From: Leptothermofonsia sp049200465
GTDB taxonomy: Bacteria > Cyanobacteriota > Cyanobacteriia > Leptolyngbyales > Leptolyngbyaceae
NCBI RefSeq assembly: GCF_049200465.1
Contig: NZ_CP120836.1
Location: forward strand, 3,100,001 to 3,164,000
Direction of reading: 5' to 3'
DNA length: 64,000 nucleotides
Positions within the stretch are counted from its first letter, which is position 1. Every line of letters begins with the position of its first letter. The notes beneath the pieces are model-generated. The model ran no database searches, was not told the origin of the DNA, and saw nothing but the letters and a program-made list of their open reading frames with translations. The position numbers and the translations under genes were made by a program. Positions 26,213-34,520 of this stretch are shown in pieces.

Positions 26213-27391
26213 ATGAATACCCCATTCCCAAACCCCAGAATCAGTTTCTTTCTGCCAGCCCTGGCAGGTGGCGGCGCAGAACGGGCAATGCTGCACCTGG
26301 CGCAGGGACTGGCTGAAAGAGGCTTTCCAACCGATCTGGTGCTGGCTAAAGCAGAGGGAGACTACTTATCCCATGTATCCGCTTCTGTACGAGTGGTGGA
26401 TTTAAAGTCTCGTTCTCCCGTGGTTGTGTCTAAAACCATCGCTCTTCGACGCTATTTACAGCAGGAGCAGCCAGCCGTCCTGTTTTCTGCTCTGGACATT
26501 CTCAGTTCAGCGATATGGGCACAACGGTTGGCAGGCGTTTCTACCCGGATTGTGATGTGTGTGCAAACCCATCTCTCGCGCCAATTTCGTAACCATCAAC
26601 CTAACACGATGGGAAAGGTCAGGCCCCTTCTGGTACGCTGGTTTTACCCCTGGGCAGATGCGATCGTGGCTGCCTCCAGAGGGGTTGCAGAAGATGTATC
26701 TGAAATGACTGGCGTTCCCATTGATCGCATCCAGGTGATTTATAATCCCGTTGTTACCCCCGAAGTCTTGCAGAACATGCAAGCCCGGATCAATCACCCC
26801 TGGTTTGCACCCGGTGAACCGCCGGTCATTCTGGGAGTTGGGCGCTTAGTCAGCCAAAAAGATTTTCCAACGTTGATTGATGCCTTCGCCCAATTACGGC
26901 AGCAGCGAGCAGTCCGACTGATGATTTTGGGTGAAGGGGAAGACCGTCCTCAACTGGAGGCACAAATTCGTCAATTGGGACTGGAACAGGACGTGGCATT
27001 GCCCGGATTTGTGGAAAATCCCTATGCCTACATGGCCCATGCCCAGGTGTTTGCCCTCTCCTCAATTTTTGAAGGATTTGGCAATGTCGTAGCCGAAGCG
27101 ATGGCAACTGGAACATCCATTGTTTCAACGGATTGTGAAAGTGGACCAGCAGAAATTTTGATGGATGGCAAGTACGGAAAGTTAGTCCCTGTTGGTGATG
27201 CCAGAGCTCTGGCCGACGCGATCGCCACCACTCTCGATCACCCCACCAATCCTGAGGTTCTGAAGCAACGTGCCCAGGCATTTTCCCTTGATTGTGTTGT
27301 TAATCAATACATCAACGTCCTGCACAGGCTTTTGGAAAAGGAGGGTTTGCAAACTGTTAGAACTCACTGCGTATATAGCGATCCTGCTTGA
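26213..27391 (+). CDS. Glycosyltransferase family 4
   Basis: 392 residues from ATG 26213. GT-B enzyme with 'ISFFLPALAGGGAERAMLHL' at the N-terminus, the donor-domain start 'VILGVGRLVSQKDFPTLIDA', 'LMILGEGEDRPQLEAQI', and 'ALSSIFEGFGNVVAEAMATG' as the E-x7-E region. It is close to the WecH/PelF/N-acetylgalactosamine transferase-like group by general appearance, but the donor is not predictable. A repeat element lies immediately upstream, so its promoter or ribosome-binding region may have been reshaped by the insertion. Confidence 0.9.
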   Translation: MNTPFPNPRISFFLPALAGGGAERAMLHLAQGLAERGFPTDLVLAKAEGDYLSHVSASVRVVDLKSRSPVVVSKTIALRRYLQQEQPAVLFSALDILSSAIWAQRLAGVSTRIVMCVQTHLSRQFRNHQPNTMGKVRPLLVRWFYPWADAIVAASRGVAEDVSEMTGVPIDRIQVIYNPVVTPEVLQNMQARINHPWFAPGEPPVILGVGRLVSQKDFPTLIDAFAQLRQQRAVRLMILGEGEDRPQLEAQIRQLGLEQDVALPGFVENPYAYMAHAQVFALSSIFEGFGNVVAEAMATGTSIVSTDCESGPAEILMDGKYGKLVPVGDARALADAIATTLDHPTNPEVLKQRAQAFSLDCVVNQYINVLHRLLEKEGLQTVRTHCVYSDPA

Positions 27392-27445
27392 AATTTGAAC
27401 AGGGTAAAGAACCCCCGCGTGGAAACTTCGCCCCCACCTCCCCTT

Positions 27446-27466
27446 GTTCACAAATAGTTTGTGAAC
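27446..27466. repeat. Hairpin repeat GTTCACAAA-TAG-TTTGTGAAC
   Basis: Perfect 9-bp arms around a 3-base loop, in the spacer between two GT4 genes. Almost the same hairpin is at 34801-34821, and both are flanked by C- or G-rich runs and GCTATA- or GCTAAATA-type words, so they are probably ends of a dispersed element. Confidence 0.6.
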
Positions 27467-27577
27467 GCTATAGCATCACGGATGGAAATAGACTATTAGC
27501 TTTTAGCCATTAGTCCCCTAGCCCCTAGCCCCTCACCCTTGAACCTCCCCACTCCCTACTTCTTATCTCTGCCCACC

Positions 27578-28633
27578 ATGCACATCCTTCATATTCTTAA
27601 TGACATTCGTGAACTGGGCAACGGCATTATTAATGTCGCCGTTGATCTGGCGTGTTTACAGGCAAAAGCGGGGCATAATGTTGCGATCGCCTCAGTCGGG
27701 GGAGAATACGAAGCACTCCTGGCTCAATATGGAGTGAAGCATTTTCATTTAGATCAGAGCAAACGACCACTGAATTTGATCAATGCAGCCAGAAGCTATC
27801 ACCGGCTGATTCAATCATTTCAGCCAGCAATTGTCCATGCCCACATGATGACAGGAGTGTTGCTGGCATGGGCATTGAGAAGATCATTTCACTACAGATT
27901 AGTTTCCACAGTCCATAATGAGTTTCAACGGAGCGCAATCTTGATGGGTTTAGCCGATCGCGTCATTGCCGTCAGCCATGCCGTGATGGAATCCATGCAA
28001 CGTCGGGGTATTCCCATTGAAAAATTGCATGTAGTTCGGAATGGTACGGTAGGCAGTCCGCGCCATGGAGTTACTGAACAGCCTGTATCCCTGTGCCGTC
28101 CGGCGATCGCAACAGTTGCTGGAATGTACCATCGCAAAGGAATTTCCGAATTAATTACTGCATTTGAGCAAATTGCTCCCGAATTTCCAGAAGCCCATCT
28201 TTATCTGATTGGGGATGGTCCCGATCGCCCCACGTTTGAAGCCCAGGCTCAACGCAGTTCCGCTGGCGATCGCATCCATTTCGAAGGATTTCAGCCAGAA
28301 CCCCAACGCTACCTTCAGTCTACGGATATTTTTGTGCTAGCCTCCCACCGAGAACCCTTTGGGCTGGTTCTATCTGAAGCACGGGAAATGGGGTGTGCTA
28401 TCATTGCCAGCGACATCGATGGCATTCCTGAAGCTCTTGATGATGGTAAAGCAGGCATTCTGGTACCTCCAGCAGATTCAAAAACACTGGCCAATGCCAT
28501 CACTCAATTGCTTAAAAGTTCCGATCAGTTAAACGCCTGGAAACACCGAGCTCAGCAAAATCTGGAATGGCTCAGTGTTGCACGAGTTCATAGTGAAACT
28601 TTAGCGGTTTATCGAGAATTGTTAATTAAGTGA
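27578..28633 (+). CDS. Glycosyltransferase family 4
   Basis: 351 residues from ATG 27578. The in-frame TTG at 27539 reads through repeat-like DNA and is rejected. Features: 'MHILHILNDIRELGNGIINV', 'HAHMMTGVLLAWALRR', 'LVSTVHNEFQRSAIL', donor domain 'ATVAGMYHRKGISELITAFE', 'LYLIGDGPDRPTFEAQ', and the E-x7-E region 'LASHREPFGLVLSEAREMGC'. Last of the GT genes in the island. Substrates unknown. Confidence 0.9.
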   Translation: MHILHILNDIRELGNGIINVAVDLACLQAKAGHNVAIASVGGEYEALLAQYGVKHFHLDQSKRPLNLINAARSYHRLIQSFQPAIVHAHMMTGVLLAWALRRSFHYRLVSTVHNEFQRSAILMGLADRVIAVSHAVMESMQRRGIPIEKLHVVRNGTVGSPRHGVTEQPVSLCRPAIATVAGMYHRKGISELITAFEQIAPEFPEAHLYLIGDGPDRPTFEAQAQRSSAGDRIHFEGFQPEPQRYLQSTDIFVLASHREPFGLVLSEAREMGCAIIASDIDGIPEALDDGKAGILVPPADSKTLANAITQLLKSSDQLNAWKHRAQQNLEWLSVARVHSETLAVYRELLIK

Positions 28634-28778
28634 GGGATGAAGTGCGAGGTGTGAGAAGAAGTTTGGAGTTTGGAGTTGCCCCTCTACCCTCCTCTTCTTT
28701 CTTCTTTCTTCTTTCTTCTTTCTAACTCCTCTGTGTTCCCTGTCGCCTATCTACCTTTATGTCGCCTATCTACCTTTA
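28634..28778. repeat. 7-mer repeats plus a 19-bp tandem duplication
   Basis: A (TTCTTTC)n run at about 28691-28722 is followed by two exact copies of TGTCGCCTATCTACCTTTA (28741-28759 and 28760-28778). The block lies directly before the GGAGG ribosome-binding site (about 28791) of the acyltransferase gene. The same TTCTTTC unit is found inside the CHAT gene. Confidence 0.7.
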
Positions 28779-28804
28779 GAAGTGAATACAACGGAGGTTG
28801 TTGA

Positions 28805-29902
28805 ATGGCTGCTCCATCAATGAGTGCTGCCCGTCTTGATCGGGACTGCGATCGCGCGCGTAAAGTGCAGCCAGACAGATTTGCAGGATTCGATTTTCTC
28901 CGCGCTATCTTTGCAGCGATGGTGGTGATGTTGCATGCCAACCTTTTTGTGGTATTGACTGGTAAATTGGGGCTTAAACCTGTCGCTGATGTTTTAAATG
29001 CCAATATTGGTTATCTGGCAGTACCAGTTTTCTTTCAAATCGCGCTTTTTCTGTTTTTTCTCAGGAGCGAGCAGGAGGGGCGAACCTATTTTGTGAAAAA
29101 ACGCTTACCCAGACTTGTAGCCCTTTACCTCTTCTGGTCAATTGCAAAGCTGATCTTTGACTTTGTTCTGGCCGGAAAAGTGCCCAAAGTTGAGTATGGA
29201 CTTTCTTCAACTGGCAACTTTGTTAGCTTTATCATCAGTGGTGGCTACTCACCTTTCTACTTCTTCTTCTCCCTCATTTTCTTGACGGCTGTGGCTGAAA
29301 TCCTGACTCCAATCTTTAACCAGTTAAAAGAGAAATTATTGAAAAGAATTCTTTATTACCTTCTTCTCGTTTCATGTATTTTGGTTATCTCTTTCCCAAT
29401 CATTGATTCAGTCATTAGTCAAGATCGGGAAGTACTGACTCAAATTCAAAATCCTCTCAGTTTTCTGCCCTACGTCTTTACAGCGGCGATCGCTGTACAA
29501 GACTTTAAAGGAGGAAAACTGAGAAAACCGAGGGGAATACTTAAACTCAAGTTATGGATTTTACTGATACTATTTCTAACTTTTACGGTGCTGGAATGGT
29601 ATTTCTTTGAAAGGTTTCCTCAGTACTCACGGCTTTCTCTCATCTTTGGTTCCTGGCTTCTCTTGTATCTCGCTTTACTTTCAAACCAAAAACCCCCTCG
29701 AATTATCACTTTTCTCGCTGGTTGTTCTTTAGGAATTTATGGGCTTCATACATTCTTTACAGACCACACCTATTTTCTAGAATCCCTCTCAGAATTTATT
29801 CCAGGAGCAGGACCTTTAGCTCGATTTCTGGTAGCATTATTAGGCTCATTTGTTCTAACCCTCGCCTTCAAAAGAATTAGGATTTTGAGAGGCTTTGTTT
29901 GA
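28805..29902 (+). CDS. Acyltransferase family 3 membrane protein
   Basis: 365 residues with about ten hydrophobic helices. The N-terminal 'FAGFDFLRAIFAAMVVMLHA' carries the family's conserved 'D.LR....l.Vv..H' pattern, including the histidine thought to be catalytic. GGAGG lies nine bases before ATG 28805. Such enzymes add acetyl or succinyl groups to surface sugars. The position next to the glycosyltransferases suggests decoration of the exopolysaccharide. Codon and base use is slightly more AT-rich than in neighbouring genes. Confidence 0.88.
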   Translation: MAAPSMSAARLDRDCDRARKVQPDRFAGFDFLRAIFAAMVVMLHANLFVVLTGKLGLKPVADVLNANIGYLAVPVFFQIALFLFFLRSEQEGRTYFVKKRLPRLVALYLFWSIAKLIFDFVLAGKVPKVEYGLSSTGNFVSFIISGGYSPFYFFFSLIFLTAVAEILTPIFNQLKEKLLKRILYYLLLVSCILVISFPIIDSVISQDREVLTQIQNPLSFLPYVFTAAIAVQDFKGGKLRKPRGILKLKLWILLILFLTFTVLEWYFFERFPQYSRLSLIFGSWLLLYLALLSNQKPPRIITFLAGCSLGIYGLHTFFTDHTYFLESLSEFIPGAGPLARFLVALLGSFVLTLAFKRIRILRGFV

Positions 29903-30087
29903 TTTTTGAACTTCATCAGTCGTTGGTTTTCTGTTGAGTCCCTCATTGAGTCGGCAAGAAGAATCAAATACAGAATTGCCGTAAGATCGGTCAGCAACTG
30001 CTTGAACCATTCCAACTATAGGCTTGATGTGTTATGGCTCAGCCCAGCTATTCATCCTGTGAGTAATCCTGGTTTGAAAAGAGCGGA

Positions 30088-30215
30088 TAGCGATTAGCTA
30101 ATCGCTACTAGTGTTGGCAACACTAAATTTTGCAACATGGGGGTTTGAGGGCTTCGCCCCCAAGCAGGGGTGGAACCCCTGCACCCCCAACAAAACTTTC
30201 GTTTTGCTGTACTAG
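30088..30215. repeat. Palindrome and CTAGTGTTG/GTACTAG-ended hairpin element
   Basis: A perfect 20-bp palindrome TAGCGATTAGCTAATCGCTA (30088-30107) directly abuts an element of about 107 bp. The element has the inverted repeat TAGTGTT-GGC-AACACTA, then AAATTTTGCAACA, a GC-rich core (GGGCTTCGCCC; GGGGTGGAACCCC) and CAAAACTTTCGTTTTG, ending GTACTAG. Related copies are at 40187-40290 and, inverted and partial, at about 36540-36570. The 29903-30227 gap holds nothing else. Confidence 0.75.
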
Positions 30216-30227
30216 CTTCTTTTTATC

Positions 30228-32237
30228 GTGTCTTATAGTTTGGTTCTGCCAACTCTAATAATAGGAAGAGACAAGGTGTTAGATTTAGCATTCAACAACC
30301 TGAGCGATCCTGGCCATCCAGTTAAAAGCCTACGAACTGCCCCCATTGATTCCAATTCATTCGATATAGCGATCGCACCATTGCGAATGAAACCGTCAGC
30401 ACAGCAAAGACTGCTGCTACAGGCAAGGGCCTCATCAACCAGCGAAACTGTTACCGGAGTTGCTGAAGTCGATACCAGTTCCAATAATTCAGGTGCCAGA
30501 GCCTCTGGCCCGGTTGCTGCTGCTAGCAATCCAGTTGCGAGTCAATCCATCACTACTGCAGTCAATAATGGATTACTGGCTCAGTACTATGAAGAACTCG
30601 ACCTGACAAATCTGAGAGAGACTCGTATTGATCCAGTAGTCAACTTTAACTGGGGCGAAGGTTCACCCTCGGTCACTTTGCCCTCCGATGCTTTTTCCGT
30701 TCGCTGGACTGGAAAAATTCAGCCGCAATACTCCGAAACCTATACGTTCTACACCAACACTGATGAAGGGGTGCGGTTGTGGGTGAATGGGCAACTCATT
30801 ATTGACAACTGGACAAGCCATTCCCTCACTGAAAATGTGGGCACCATTACCCTAGCAGCGGGACAGAACTATGACATTCAACTGGAGTATTACGACCTCA
30901 TGGGTGTAGCAACCGCCCAACTTTTGTGGTCAAGCCCCAGTCAAAGCAAAGAAATTATCCCGCAAACCTATCTTTTTCCCAGTACGGATGGGTTAAACGC
31001 AGGGGCGATCGTGACGGCTCAGGCCAGACCTGCCTACTCTTTTATTGATTCCATTGGATTTAATACCCATCTGCGTTACTATGACACCGCCTACGGAAAT
31101 TACCCCCTCATCCGACAGCGATTGCTTGAATTAGGGATCCGTCACATTCGAGATGGGGGGAGCGATCCACTCTGGATTCAACATACCAATGAGTTAGGCA
31201 CATCAGGAATTCGCTCAACCATTGTGATTGATCCATTTATTGGGACAGGTCCAACAGCATCTTACAATATGAACCCTCCCGGTTATGATGTTCTCACGCT
31301 GGTCAAAAATCTGGTGCCTGCGAGTGTGGAAGCCATTGAAATCTTAAATGAGTTCGATATCACACGGAACAATGGCTATTTTTACAATGGTCAGCCTGTA
31401 ACCGATGCAAACTGGATCACTTACCTGCGCAACTTCACGCAAGATACCTACAACGCCCTTAACGGTGATCCAGTCACTCAAAACGTTGCTGTGATTGGTC
31501 CCTCCTTTGTGTATCCCGACTCCAGCACCTTAGTGGGTGATTTAAGCCCGTGGGTTGACTATGGAAATGCTCACCCCTACAGTAATCCATTGCATCCCGG
31601 TAATGGCAATCTGCTTCGGGATCTGGCAAATCGTTCCAGACCAACTGCTAACCGTCCGACCGTTGTCACGGAAATTGGCTATTCCACAGGTAGCCCTCTG
31701 TCCGATCGCCCCGTTTCTGAAGTTGTGCAGGGTAAATATATTCCCAGAATGTTCCTGGAAAATTTCAACAGTGGCGTAGTTCGAACATTCTCCTACGAAT
31801 TTATAGATCAATTCCCTAACCCTAATAACAGTGAATATAACTATGGCATCGTGCGCTATGATGGCACTCCCAAACCCGCGTACACTGCATTGCAAAATCT
31901 GATTGGGATATTGAACGATACCGCACTTCCATTCACACCGGGAACGCTGGATTATTCTCTCAGCGGTAACACCCAGAATGTTCGCACCACCTTATTACAG
32001 AAAAGTGATGGCAGTTTTTACCTGGTGCTCTGGCTTGAAGTTCCCAGCACCGACCAGGCGAGTAGCCAGACGGTGAATCTAACGCTGAATACTGCGATCG
32101 CCCAGGCCACCACCTATTTATCCAATAGTTCGGCTGCACCAGTTGGTCAATATTCCACCCCGACTCAGTTAACGCTAACCGTGCCAGATTCTCCCCTGAT
32201 TGTGAAACTATCGCCTAATTTAGTTAGTGCCTTGTAG
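30228..32237 (+). CDS. PA14-domain protein with clan-A glycoside hydrolase-like domain
   Basis: 669 residues from a GTG at 30228; the start is uncertain because no classical signal peptide is visible. A PA14 carbohydrate-binding domain covers about 115-250 ('GLLAQYYEELDLTN', 'YTFYTNTDEGVRLWVNGQLI', 'IQLEYYDLMGVATAQLLW'). A (beta/alpha)8 hydrolase-like domain follows: 'IGFNTHLRYYDT', 'HIRDGGSDPLW', the acid/base motif 'EILNEFDI' (N374-E375) and the likely nucleophile region 'VVTEIGYSTG' (E482), as in clan GH-A enzymes. A beta-rich C-terminus ends the protein. It is the last gene of the island and may trim or release the polysaccharide. Substrate unknown. Confidence 0.8.
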   Translation: MSYSLVLPTLIIGRDKVLDLAFNNLSDPGHPVKSLRTAPIDSNSFDIAIAPLRMKPSAQQRLLLQARASSTSETVTGVAEVDTSSNNSGARASGPVAAASNPVASQSITTAVNNGLLAQYYEELDLTNLRETRIDPVVNFNWGEGSPSVTLPSDAFSVRWTGKIQPQYSETYTFYTNTDEGVRLWVNGQLIIDNWTSHSLTENVGTITLAAGQNYDIQLEYYDLMGVATAQLLWSSPSQSKEIIPQTYLFPSTDGLNAGAIVTAQARPAYSFIDSIGFNTHLRYYDTAYGNYPLIRQRLLELGIRHIRDGGSDPLWIQHTNELGTSGIRSTIVIDPFIGTGPTASYNMNPPGYDVLTLVKNLVPASVEAIEILNEFDITRNNGYFYNGQPVTDANWITYLRNFTQDTYNALNGDPVTQNVAVIGPSFVYPDSSTLVGDLSPWVDYGNAHPYSNPLHPGNGNLLRDLANRSRPTANRPTVVTEIGYSTGSPLSDRPVSEVVQGKYIPRMFLENFNSGVVRTFSYEFIDQFPNPNNSEYNYGIVRYDGTPKPAYTALQNLIGILNDTALPFTPGTLDYSLSGNTQNVRTTLLQKSDGSFYLVLWLEVPSTDQASSQTVNLTLNTAIAQATTYLSNSSAAPVGQYSTPTQLTLTVPDSPLIVKLSPNLVSAL

Positions 32238-32639
32238 CAAAATCTTACCCCAGTCGTGTTGGAGTTAGTCTCTTCTAGAGATGTTCCATGGAACTTCCCC
32301 CCCATCCCCTCTACCCCCTACCAACCCTCTACTTCTTCCTACATCAACCCACTCAAAGAGCAAAACCCTTCTCACCCGAATGAGGTTATGCAGTTTGAGA
32401 AATTACCAGTTAGCATCACGTGAGTACACCCCATCAAACCCGTAACACTATGCTAAAGCTGAGCTGACTGTAACAATCACACTGGTAGAATCATCTGGAT
32501 CATCCAGGCGATCGCGATCGCCTGATTCATACGAATACCAACTCAGAGGATCCTTGAAGCTTGCAAAAAGGACTTGTCAGCCTCCGAAATCTTTTGGGTT
32601 GAGGGACATTATGGAGAACTGCTAAGAGGAAATAATCCA
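32238..32639. other. Gene-free leader region with HIP1 double palindrome
   Basis: About 400 bases without a gene. It includes CAGGCGATCGCGATCGCCTG at 32505-32524, a perfect 20-bp palindrome formed by two overlapping HIP1 sites, and C-rich repeat-like DNA at about 32285-32345. A Shine-Dalgarno-like AAGAGGA ends about nine bases before the first repeat ATG (32640). Confidence 0.6.
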
Positions 32640-32770
32640 ATGGCTCAAAAAAGAGATACCTCCACAATGGCTCAAAAAAGAGATACCTCCACAATGGCTC
32701 AAAAGAGATACCTCCACAATGGCTCAAAAAAGAGATACCTCCACAATGGCTCAAAAAAGAGATACCTCCA
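32640..32770 (+). repeat. Five tandem ATG-bearing 27-bp repeats at a gene start
   Basis: Units at 32640-32666, 32667-32693, 32694-32718 (25 bp), 32719-32745 and 32746-32770. Each normal unit encodes MAQKRDTST and carries an A6 tract; unit 3 has A4, two bases fewer. Units 1 and 2 are therefore out of frame with the peroxidase, while units 4 and 5 are in frame. The only good Shine-Dalgarno (AAGAGGA) is in front of unit 1, whose frame ends at 32783. Confidence 0.93.
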
Positions 32771-34416
32771 GGGACGGTATTGATAACAAACTTCAAACTT
32801 TACTTTTAACTAACTTTAAAGGTCTTTGGGATTTCATCCAAAGTAACGATACCCTTAAACGCAAAGTTAATAAATTTCTAATTAACAATGCCATCTACAA
32901 AGCCCCAACCCGTCCCTATGCGTTTAGTTTGATGACACTGGATCCATTCATTCCAGGGACGGCTGACGACAGATTCCAGGTGATTGAAGGATATGTTCCG
33001 GGAAAAGGGCTCCCCAAGAAAACAGATACCTACACTTCCTGGGAGTCGCTCATTGATCGCACCTATACAGGACGTCATCTCCCTCCTGATCCAGAACTTA
33101 ATAAACCCGGAAATTTACCTGCCCTTGAAGAACTTGCGGTTCTCTTCAAGAAGAAAGAACTGAATGGTAAACCCGTCACCATTTATTCAGAAAAGTCTAC
33201 GCTGTTATTTCCCTACTGGGTACAGTGGTTTACCGATGGTTTTCTGCGCAAGAAGGATCAGGTCGAATGGTTTAAGAATACCTCCAATCACCACATCGAT
33301 CTATGTCCGGTCTACGGGTTGAACGCAAGCAAAACTGCTATGCTCAGAGCCTTTAAGGGAGGTAAACTCAAAAGCCAGATTTTGAATGGTGAAGAATACC
33401 CTCTGTTTTATTATGAAGATCCTGAAAAAGGGGTCGTGAAACCAGAGTTTGAAGGACTTTATGAACCACTCAGTGATGAGAGAAAGCTAGAGCCCGCGAA
33501 AAAAGCCAAACTGTTTGCCATGGGAGTTGAACGGGCAAACGTACAAATTGGGTATGTGATGCTAAATGTGCTTTGCCTACGGGAGCACAATCGACTCTGC
33601 GATTTACTGGCAAAGAATTATCCAACCTGGGATGATGAGCGCCTCTTTCAAACGGCGAGAAACATCTTGCTGGTTGTGATTATGAAAATCGTATTAGAAG
33701 AATACATCAATCACATCACCCCCTATCACTTCAAATTCTTTGTCGATCCCTCCTCCTTTACCAATGAAAGATGGTATCGCACCAACTGGATGACGATGGA
33801 ATTTAGCCTAGTTTACCGCTGGCACAGCGCCCTTCCCAGCACCCTCATCTATGCCGGGCAAGAGATTTCCATGCAAGCCAGCTTATGGAACAACCAGATG
33901 CTAATTGATCAGGGGTTGGGAACCTTGTTTGAGGAAACCTCTTCTCAACCAGCCGCCCGCATTGGGTTATTCAATACCGCCGATTTCCTGCTGCCAGTGG
34001 AGTTAGCCAGTATTGATTTAGGGCGGAAGTCTCAGATGGCTAGCTACAACGATTACCGTGAGATGTGTAAGTACCCGCGGGTGACGGATTTTAATCAAAT
34101 TACCAGTGATCCAGACGCCCAGGAAAAGTTAAAGAACCTCTACGGGGATGTAGACAAGCTTGAGTTTTATGTTGGACTATATGCTGAAGATGTGCGAGAA
34201 AACTCAGCACTGGCCCCTCTCATCGGGCGACTGGTTGGAATTGATGCCTTTTCTCAAGCTTTGACAAATCCTTTGCTAGCGGAGAGTATTTTCAAGCCAG
34301 AGACTTTTTCCCCAGTTGGCTGGGAGGTGATTCATAGCACGAATACGCTTTCTGATCTGGTGAACCGCAATACCCCTCAGAATGGTAAATCCTATAAGGT
34401 GACGTTTTATCGGTAG
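32719..34416 (+). CDS. Cyclooxygenase-like heme peroxidase/dioxygenase
   Basis: 565 residues, animal-heme-peroxidase superfamily, nearest in appearance to prostaglandin H synthases and fatty-acid dioxygenases. Shared blocks: 'HHIDLCPVYG' (191-200), 'GGKLKSQILNGEEYP' (214-228), 'CLREHNRLCDLL' (286-297), 'YPTWDDERLFQTARNILLVV' (301-320) and 'MEFSLVYRWHSALPS' (360-374). The last block holds the equivalents of the COX radical tyrosine (Y366) and proximal heme histidine (H369). At the distal site, COX has Q-x3-H; here it is 'QWFTD', with Asp173 in place of histidine. Oxygenation of a fatty acid is plausible and peroxidase activity doubtful. No signal peptide or EGF domain. The start lies in tandem repeats. 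Confidence 0.88.
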   Translation: MAQKRDTSTMAQKRDTSRDGIDNKLQTLLLTNFKGLWDFIQSNDTLKRKVNKFLINNAIYKAPTRPYAFSLMTLDPFIPGTADDRFQVIEGYVPGKGLPKKTDTYTSWESLIDRTYTGRHLPPDPELNKPGNLPALEELAVLFKKKELNGKPVTIYSEKSTLLFPYWVQWFTDGFLRKKDQVEWFKNTSNHHIDLCPVYGLNASKTAMLRAFKGGKLKSQILNGEEYPLFYYEDPEKGVVKPEFEGLYEPLSDERKLEPAKKAKLFAMGVERANVQIGYVMLNVLCLREHNRLCDLLAKNYPTWDDERLFQTARNILLVVIMKIVLEEYINHITPYHFKFFVDPSSFTNERWYRTNWMTMEFSLVYRWHSALPSTLIYAGQEISMQASLWNNQMLIDQGLGTLFEETSSQPAARIGLFNTADFLLPVELASIDLGRKSQMASYNDYREMCKYPRVTDFNQITSDPDAQEKLKNLYGDVDKLEFYVGLYAEDVRENSALAPLIGRLVGIDAFSQALTNPLLAESIFKPETFSPVGWEVIHSTNTLSDLVNRNTPQNGKSYKVTFYR

Positions 34417-34443
34417 CACCAGCATATATAGCCCTTTTCAAGG

Positions 34444-34486
34444 GTGTGAGGTACAGTGGGGTGCAGAGCCTCACTGTACCTCACAC
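34444..34486. terminator. Long inverted repeat downstream of the peroxidase gene
   Basis: GTGTGAGGTACAGTG (34444-34458) and its exact complement CACTGTACCTCACAC (34472-34486) enclose a 13-base loop that can pair further. It starts 27 bases after the peroxidase stop. There is no U-tract, so factor-independent termination is uncertain; a mobile-element end or a stabilising 3' hairpin also fits. Confidence 0.45.
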
Positions 34487-34520
34487 TCCCGTACCTTATT
34501 CAAATGGAAACCGCTATAGT

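Noticed and set aside
29906..30097. 63-codon frame resembling a transposase tail
   Set aside because: No signature residues could be found and the other strand gives an equally long random frame.
32574..32783. 69-codon plus-strand frame running through repeats 1-5
   Set aside because: It is the out-of-frame continuation of repeat units 1-2; kept as evidence for the frame switch, not as a gene.
32527..32796. 89-codon minus-strand frame with repeated 'GGISFLSHC'
   Set aside because: It is simply the antisense reading of the tandem 27-bp repeats.
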